This document shows, one piece after another, positions 48,713-51,934 of a stretch of 51,934 nucleotides of DNA. The position numbers were made by a program, and so were the translations under genes. The notes beneath the pieces are model-generated. The model searched no databases. It was not told the DNA's origin and saw only the letters and a program-made list of their open reading frames with translations. The stretch's first letter is position 1. Each line of letters starts with the position of its first letter. Source of the stretch: a virus; IMG/VR virus record IMGVR_UViG_3300048590_000302, positions 1-51,934 of that record. One strand, given 5' to 3'.

Positions 48713-49588
48713 ATACCCGATATTATTGATATAATGGCTGCTCTAGTCTTTCGGAATTCAGGTGGAATTCTGAGGGGTTAGGGCAGCTAAAGTATTTAGC
48801 GCCTGCGTTTCCATTTCCCGCTCAAACACCCCGACCCATACCGCCCGTGAAATGGTGCGCTTGCACCCCACTTTCCGCTATTTCCAGGCTGCACGGTGGC
48901 CGGTGGCCGAGAGCGCGAGTGTCAAATCTCCTTACACCCCCTGTCCACGCCTGCGACACCCCGGCCTGTCAAGGGGTTTGACACATGCACAGCACGGTGG
49001 CATGCACCTGTCAGTTTCCCGACAGCATGGCTATCGTTAAGCCCGGAATAATACAGGGAGGGATGGCCAAGGGTTTGACAGCCCCCAGCCTTCAAGAGCA
49101 CGCCTCACAGGTGCATGACCTTTAGACACCATTTGATCGTTTCGCGACGCAAATCCCTTTGCGGTACAGGGCTTGCTAACCCCCAGATCTGCACATTTCT
49201 GTTTCGATCCCCCTGTACCCCTTAACCCCCAGGCAGTGTGTGTAAAAAATAGTAGGAGAATTTTTTGAATTGGTGGGTGAGGGCTGGACCGATTCCACTT
49301 TCGCCGCTGTGCTCGAAGCTCCTTGGCGTCCGCCTGCCTTGGAGTTACCGGGTGGCGTACCCCACTTCGCAACGGTTTACCTCATGTCCTCGGCCCGGAG
49401 TTCGGTCTAGCCGCATGTCCTGCCCTCATTTGATGTGTGGTGCGTGTCAGTGCCGCCATTGGCTAAGCTTGCTTGCCGAGGGATCCGGCCCCCTGGTTTG
49501 CCTTATCACCGCTTCACGTCTGAAGTTCTGACCACGGGTTCAGCCGCCCCACATGGTCTTTCCTATCAGGTCTACTGTCTCTCCACAA
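48713..49588. other. Second long non-coding region
   Basis: No gene is supported on either strand; a plus-strand TTG frame at 49265 has a good ribosome site but an implausible composition. The region has further TTTGACA/TTTAGACA sites (48977-48983, 49074-49080, 49119-49128), a short hairpin GGAATTC/GAATTCC near 48760-48777, and a GC-rich end with many potential stem-loops. A non-coding RNA is possible but not demonstrable. Confidence 0.45.
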
Positions 49589-49801
49589 TCAATTCTGGAG
49601 GCCGGATTTTGGGTTCTGCGCGTCTGAGTTCTTCGTTCGCTCCTCTGGTCTTACCTGCCAGAATCTGGCGTTGAATTTCTTCCTGAGCCATCCGTCGAAC
49701 TCCCTCTGCACGATCTCCATGGTGACGTTGTCCTCGAAGTCGATCATTTCCCTGTCGATGGGTCCTAGTGGATCTTCGCAGTGGAAGACGAAGGTTTTCA
49801 T
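49589..49801 (-). CDS. Hypothetical small protein
   Basis: The 70-residue protein has AAGGA upstream of ATG 49801, which overlaps the upstream stop. It begins with strands (TFVFHCEDPLGPIDREM) and ends in polar residues. It is the last gene of the leftward operon. Confidence 0.6.
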   Translation of the reverse strand: MKTFVFHCEDPLGPIDREMIDFEDNVTMEIVQREFDGWLRKKFNARFWQVRPEERTKNSDAQNPKSGLQN

Positions 49802-50010
49802 GGCTGGTCCTTGACTTCCGCGAGTGCGTAGTCGAATGCCGGCTGACCATCGAGGATGGCGTGACCGACGAATTCAATCCTTCCGCTTATCTGTTTTTCC
49901 TGTCCCGTGTTCTTGTCTTTGACATTGACGTAGACGATCTGTCCTTCCATGTGTCGCATGCTTGCCTCTGCCTCGGAACCTTCCTTGACGGTGAATTCCA
50001 TGAGTTTCAT
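49798..50010 (-). CDS. Hypothetical small beta-rich protein
   Basis: ATG 50010 has GGGAG plus the GACGACGAC spacer. The 70-residue protein is beta-rich (GQIVYVNVKDKNTGQE, then GRIEFVGHAIL) and might be an OB or SH3-like domain. The function is unknown. Confidence 0.65.
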   Translation of the reverse strand: MKLMEFTVKEGSEAEASMRHMEGQIVYVNVKDKNTGQEKQISGRIEFVGHAILDGQPAFDYALAEVKDQP

Positions 50011-50243
50011 GTCGTCGTCTCCCAGTCGGTTTTATGCACGAAGATTCTTCGGTATGAGTCACCGAATATCATGGGCATGAGTTCGTGCTTCATTTCCATG
50101 TAGTCGTTGGAGATGGTTGCGAGTGCTTCGGCCTCGGAGTTGAATCGGAAGTTTCTGCTTCCTGTCTCCAGCATTGCCCCCTTGACCTTGCATGGCACGA
50201 CACTCCACTTGCCGTCTTTTTCCAATAGGACGATGTTTCTCAT
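50007..50243 (-). CDS. Hypothetical small protein
   Basis: The 78-residue protein starts behind TTGGAG and a (GAC)4 spacer. It has a basic N-terminus and a helix (SEAEALATISNDYMEMK). The function is unknown. Confidence 0.65.
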   Translation of the reverse strand: MRNIVLLEKDGKWSVVPCKVKGAMLETGSRNFRFNSEAEALATISNDYMEMKHELMPMIFGDSYRRIFVHKTDWETTT

Positions 50244-50274
50244 GTCGTCGTCGTCTCCAACGTGTTTTTGCTGC

Positions 50275-50370
50275 TCACCATGGCTTAAGCAATGCCTCGA
50301 TGATCTTCTTGCTGAGGTATCCGACTACGATCACGCAGACGGAATAGAAGAAGGCTTCTGCCCAGTTCAT
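50275..50370 (-). CDS. Small membrane peptide of 31 residues
   Basis: The frame starts at ATG 50370 with GGAGA at spacing 6 and overlaps the upstream stop. It encodes a hydrophobic helix (FFYSVCVIVVGYL) followed by basic residues. The size limits certainty. Confidence 0.5.
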   Translation of the reverse strand: MNWAEAFFYSVCVIVVGYLSKKIIEALLKPW

Positions 50371-50636
50371 TTTTTATCTCCAATTGGGGCTGCGCGGCAC
50401 CCGACGTTTCCGACTCTTGGTGGCCAGCTCCAGTGTCCTGGCTTCGGTGTTTCTGAGTACGGGGTTGGATTGAAGTAGAGGCCATTGGGATTCATGACGA
50501 AGAGTTGGCACTCGGCGGTTTCCTCGTTGAGGATCTGGGTGATGATGGCTGGACTTGGTTCCGCCTTGTGCTCCCCTCCCGGTGATCCGAATCTTTGATA
50601 ATGCACGACTCGTCCGATGGATGGCTTCTGGTTCAT
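50367..50636 (-). CDS. Hypothetical conserved-type phage protein
   Basis: The 89-residue protein has the N-terminal pattern PSIGRVVHYQ of a widespread phage family, with AIITQIL and LFVMNPNGLYF strands. Family members bind no known ligand. It lies in the leftward operon. Confidence 0.65.
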   Translation of the reverse strand: MNQKPSIGRVVHYQRFGSPGGEHKAEPSPAIITQILNEETAECQLFVMNPNGLYFNPTPYSETPKPGHWSWPPRVGNVGCRAAPIGDKK

Positions 50637-50650
50637 GGTGCTGTCTCCTT

Positions 50651-50878
50651 TTAGTTGTCGTCGTCGTCTCTGTTATTGAATGCTCCCGGTGGTCCGATTG
50701 AGATTCGGATGTCCCAGCCGTCGTACTGCCTGATGTTTTCGAGGGTGATGGATGCGACGACTCCGTTGAACTCACTCGGGTCGAGCTTCATCTTTCTTCC
50801 GAAGAGTTCTTCAATCATCTCTGCTATGAGGTTTCTTCCGAACTCGCGGAGCGGAACCATCTTGTCTTCTTCAGTCAT
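50651..50878 (-). CDS. Hypothetical small protein
   Basis: The 75-residue protein starts with helix (REFGRNLIAEMIEELFGRKM), then strands, and ends in four aspartates encoded by the repeated GAC unit. The ribosome site AAAGAA is followed by the GACGACGAC spacer. The function is unknown. Confidence 0.65.
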   Translation of the reverse strand: MTEEDKMVPLREFGRNLIAEMIEELFGRKMKLDPSEFNGVVASITLENIRQYDGWDIRISIGPPGAFNNRDDDDN

Positions 50879-51162
50879 GTCGTCGTCTTCTTTGCTCGTC
50901 GCTTGGCGAGTTCATCGTCGCCTGGGTTGGGTGGATTTGGTACGGGTTTCTCCATCATCTTGATGTCGATCATGTGGAGGGCTCTCTCTCTGGCGGCGGC
51001 GGGATTTCCCGCGCACTTGCAGATCAGCCCCATGTTGAGCGCCCAGGCGTCGAGCATCATCTCGAAGCCGTATCGGTTTTGCGCATCGACGGCGATGAGG
51101 TTGAGTGTCCGGCAGAGTTCGCCCATCATCCTTGCCATCATGCGGTTGTATTCTTCATCCAT
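50875..51162 (-). CDS. Hypothetical helical protein
   Basis: The 95-residue protein is mostly helical (MMARMMGELCRTLNLIAVDAQ), with CKC at about 49-51 and a basic end. It overlaps the next gene by four bases. The function is unknown. Confidence 0.65.
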   Translation of the reverse strand: MDEEYNRMMARMMGELCRTLNLIAVDAQNRYGFEMMLDAWALNMGLICKCAGNPAAARERALHMIDIKMMEKPVPNPPNPGDDELAKRRAKKTTT

Positions 51163-51177
51163 GTCGTCGTCTCTTTA

Positions 51178-51531
51178 TTAGTAGAGGCAGATTCTCGGGT
51201 CCTTGCCTTCCTTGAGTGCCCGTCTGGGTGGGCAGGTTTGTTGGTCCCTGTCGGCTTCCTTCTGCCACTGGCATTCGTGTTCCCTTGGGCATTGGTAGTC
51301 GAGGGGTTTTCTATCGTGGAAGTGCCCCTTGCTTCCGAGCTGGAGTGTTCGCCCTGTCTCCAGGACTTCGTCGATCTGGAGGTTTGCGCTCAGGGAGCCT
51401 TCGCACCTGTCGGACTTTTTATTGAACCAGGCGCAGTCCTTGCCCTGACAGTTGGTGTTGTATGCGCCGGTCCAGGGGGAGCCTTTCGGTGCGATGAGTG
51501 GACACATGGATGCGGGGCAGAATGTCGTCAT
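51178..51531 (-). CDS. Cysteine-rich small protein
   Basis: ATG 51531 overlaps the upstream stop (ATGA). The 117-residue protein has about eight cysteines spaced as C-x3-C, C-x4-C and C-x5-C (CPASMC; NCQGKDC; QCPREHECQW), suggesting a metal-binding or iron-sulphur site. The function is unknown. Confidence 0.65.
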   Translation of the reverse strand: MTTFCPASMCPLIAPKGSPWTGAYNTNCQGKDCAWFNKKSDRCEGSLSANLQIDEVLETGRTLQLGSKGHFHDRKPLDYQCPREHECQWQKEADRDQQTCPPRRALKEGKDPRICLY

Positions 51532-51821
51532 GCTCCTGGGACTTCCATCTTTACGGTCACGGCTTCGTTGATGCGTGGGTCGATGCGGATCTGGAACATT
51601 TTCCTGCATGCCTTGCATTGTGCTCCTCCGAGGTTGATGCCGAGTTGCATGAAGAGGCTTGGTTTGATGGTGAGGCGGTTCTCTCCGCAGTAGGGGCATG
51701 CGACGTAATATTTTTCCTTCAGGACGAGTGATGTCGGCAGTGTGTCGGCATCTTCGAGGTCGCGTCGAGCGCGTTCGCCGGCCTTGATGATCTCGTGAAT
51801 TTCCTGATCGGTTCTATCCAT
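51528..51821 (-). CDS. Zinc-ribbon protein
   Basis: The 97-residue protein has CPYC (about 42-45) and CKAC (about 70-73). ATG 51821 has AGGGAG upstream. It is the second gene of the leftward operon, after the gene crossing the window junction. The function is unknown. Confidence 0.7.
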   Translation of the reverse strand: MDRTDQEIHEIIKAGERARRDLEDADTLPTSLVLKEKYYVACPYCGENRLTIKPSLFMQLGINLGGAQCKACRKMFQIRIDPRINEAVTVKMEVPGA

Positions 51822-51934
51822 GTGCTGCTCCCTTGTCGTCGTCGTAGATGTTCGGATGGAGGGTGTAATAGTAGTAGTGGTGGTAGAGGCGTTTGCATTA
51901 AATGAAGACCTCTTAGGAGTGGTTGGCTCCCCAC
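51814..51934 (-). CDS. C-terminal part of the gene crossing the window junction
   Basis: From about 51897 down to the TAG at 51814 this frame continues the protein that starts at 191, ending with a His/Tyr stretch and DDDKGAAHG. In the terminal copy itself (51898-51934) several substitutions create an in-frame stop, so the last 37 bases look like erroneous sequence. Confidence 0.6.

Noticed and set aside
49265-49531. TTG-started rightward frame with AGGAG upstream
   Set aside because: Composition (very high Ser, Arg, Cys, Pro, Trp) is implausible and nothing conserved is recognisable; the ribosome site is probably a coincidence.
1-51934. Search by eye for integrase, tRNA genes, CRISPR arrays, transposases and reverse transcriptase (diversity-generating retroelement)
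   Set aside because: None was recognised in any frame or non-coding region; absence is by reading only, not by profile search.

Overview
The window reads as an essentially complete genome of a tailed, double-stranded DNA phage with a contractile tail (myovirus morphotype). It has a head-and-tail operon of about 25 kb containing a DUF3383-type sheath, a separate tube, a short tape measure and a minimal gp27/gpV/gp25/J-type baseplate. The base composition is moderately GC-rich. I see no integrase, CI-like repressor, tRNA, CRISPR array, transposon or DNA polymerase, so it looks virulent (or at least not obviously temperate) and dependent on the host replisome. A Gram-negative host is likely but is not proven by the sequence. 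The two ends of the window carry a degenerate copy of the same 42-44 bases. Overlapping them restores an intact 89-codon gene across the junction, so the molecule is probably circular or circularly permuted and about 51.89 kb long.

Layout. (1) 0.2-0.58 kb is a divergent promoter region. A rightward transcript starts here and runs without strand change to the terminator at 30.45 kb. (2) 0.58-4.85 kb is the most unusual block: a ParB-like domain protein, a TET/JBP-like 2-oxoglutarate/iron dioxygenase, a GT-A glycosyltransferase, an APH-fold small-molecule kinase and a nucleotidyltransferase-HAD fusion, most of them overlapping. This looks like a self-contained DNA base hypermodification pathway: target selection, base hydroxylation, donor activation and transfer. 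(3) 4.8-14.3 kb is packaging and head: terS, terL, portal, MuF, a protease with a nested scaffold, decoration protein, major capsid protein and connectors. (4) 14.3-24.3 kb is tail and baseplate, with a -1 frameshift in the tail assembly chaperone at 16,310. (5) 24.3-30.3 kb is adsorption and accessory: a seven-bladed RCC1-like propeller, a GT9 glycosyltransferase, a possible second GT-A enzyme, a lytic transglycosylase and a collagen-like fibre.

(6) 30.5-42.0 kb is a leftward early block of small genes, with a RecE-like exonuclease plus RecT, a frameshifted DUF932 gene, a Lar-like zinc ribbon, a HAD phosphatase and a likely holin. Several of its genes share a leader built around TTACTTGGAGAGTAA. 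(7) 42.3-48.7 kb is a rightward replication block: a ribbon-helix-helix regulator, an initiator containing three 33-bp iterons and a palindrome (a lambda-like origin inside the gene), DnaB helicase, an exported CXXCH protein and small genes. (8) 46.9-49.6 kb is mostly non-coding and rich in TTTGACA/TTTAGACA motifs. (9) 49.6 kb to the end and across the junction to position 191 is a leftward operon of small, often cysteine-rich proteins.

How it works together. The origin, initiator and DnaB would recruit host polymerase for theta-type replication, and RecE/RecT would recombine the products. The modification enzymes would then act on finished DNA, because no modified-nucleotide synthesis genes are present. 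Terminase would package it by a headful mechanism, consistent with the permuted ends. All functional calls come from reading the sequence by eye; no database search was run.
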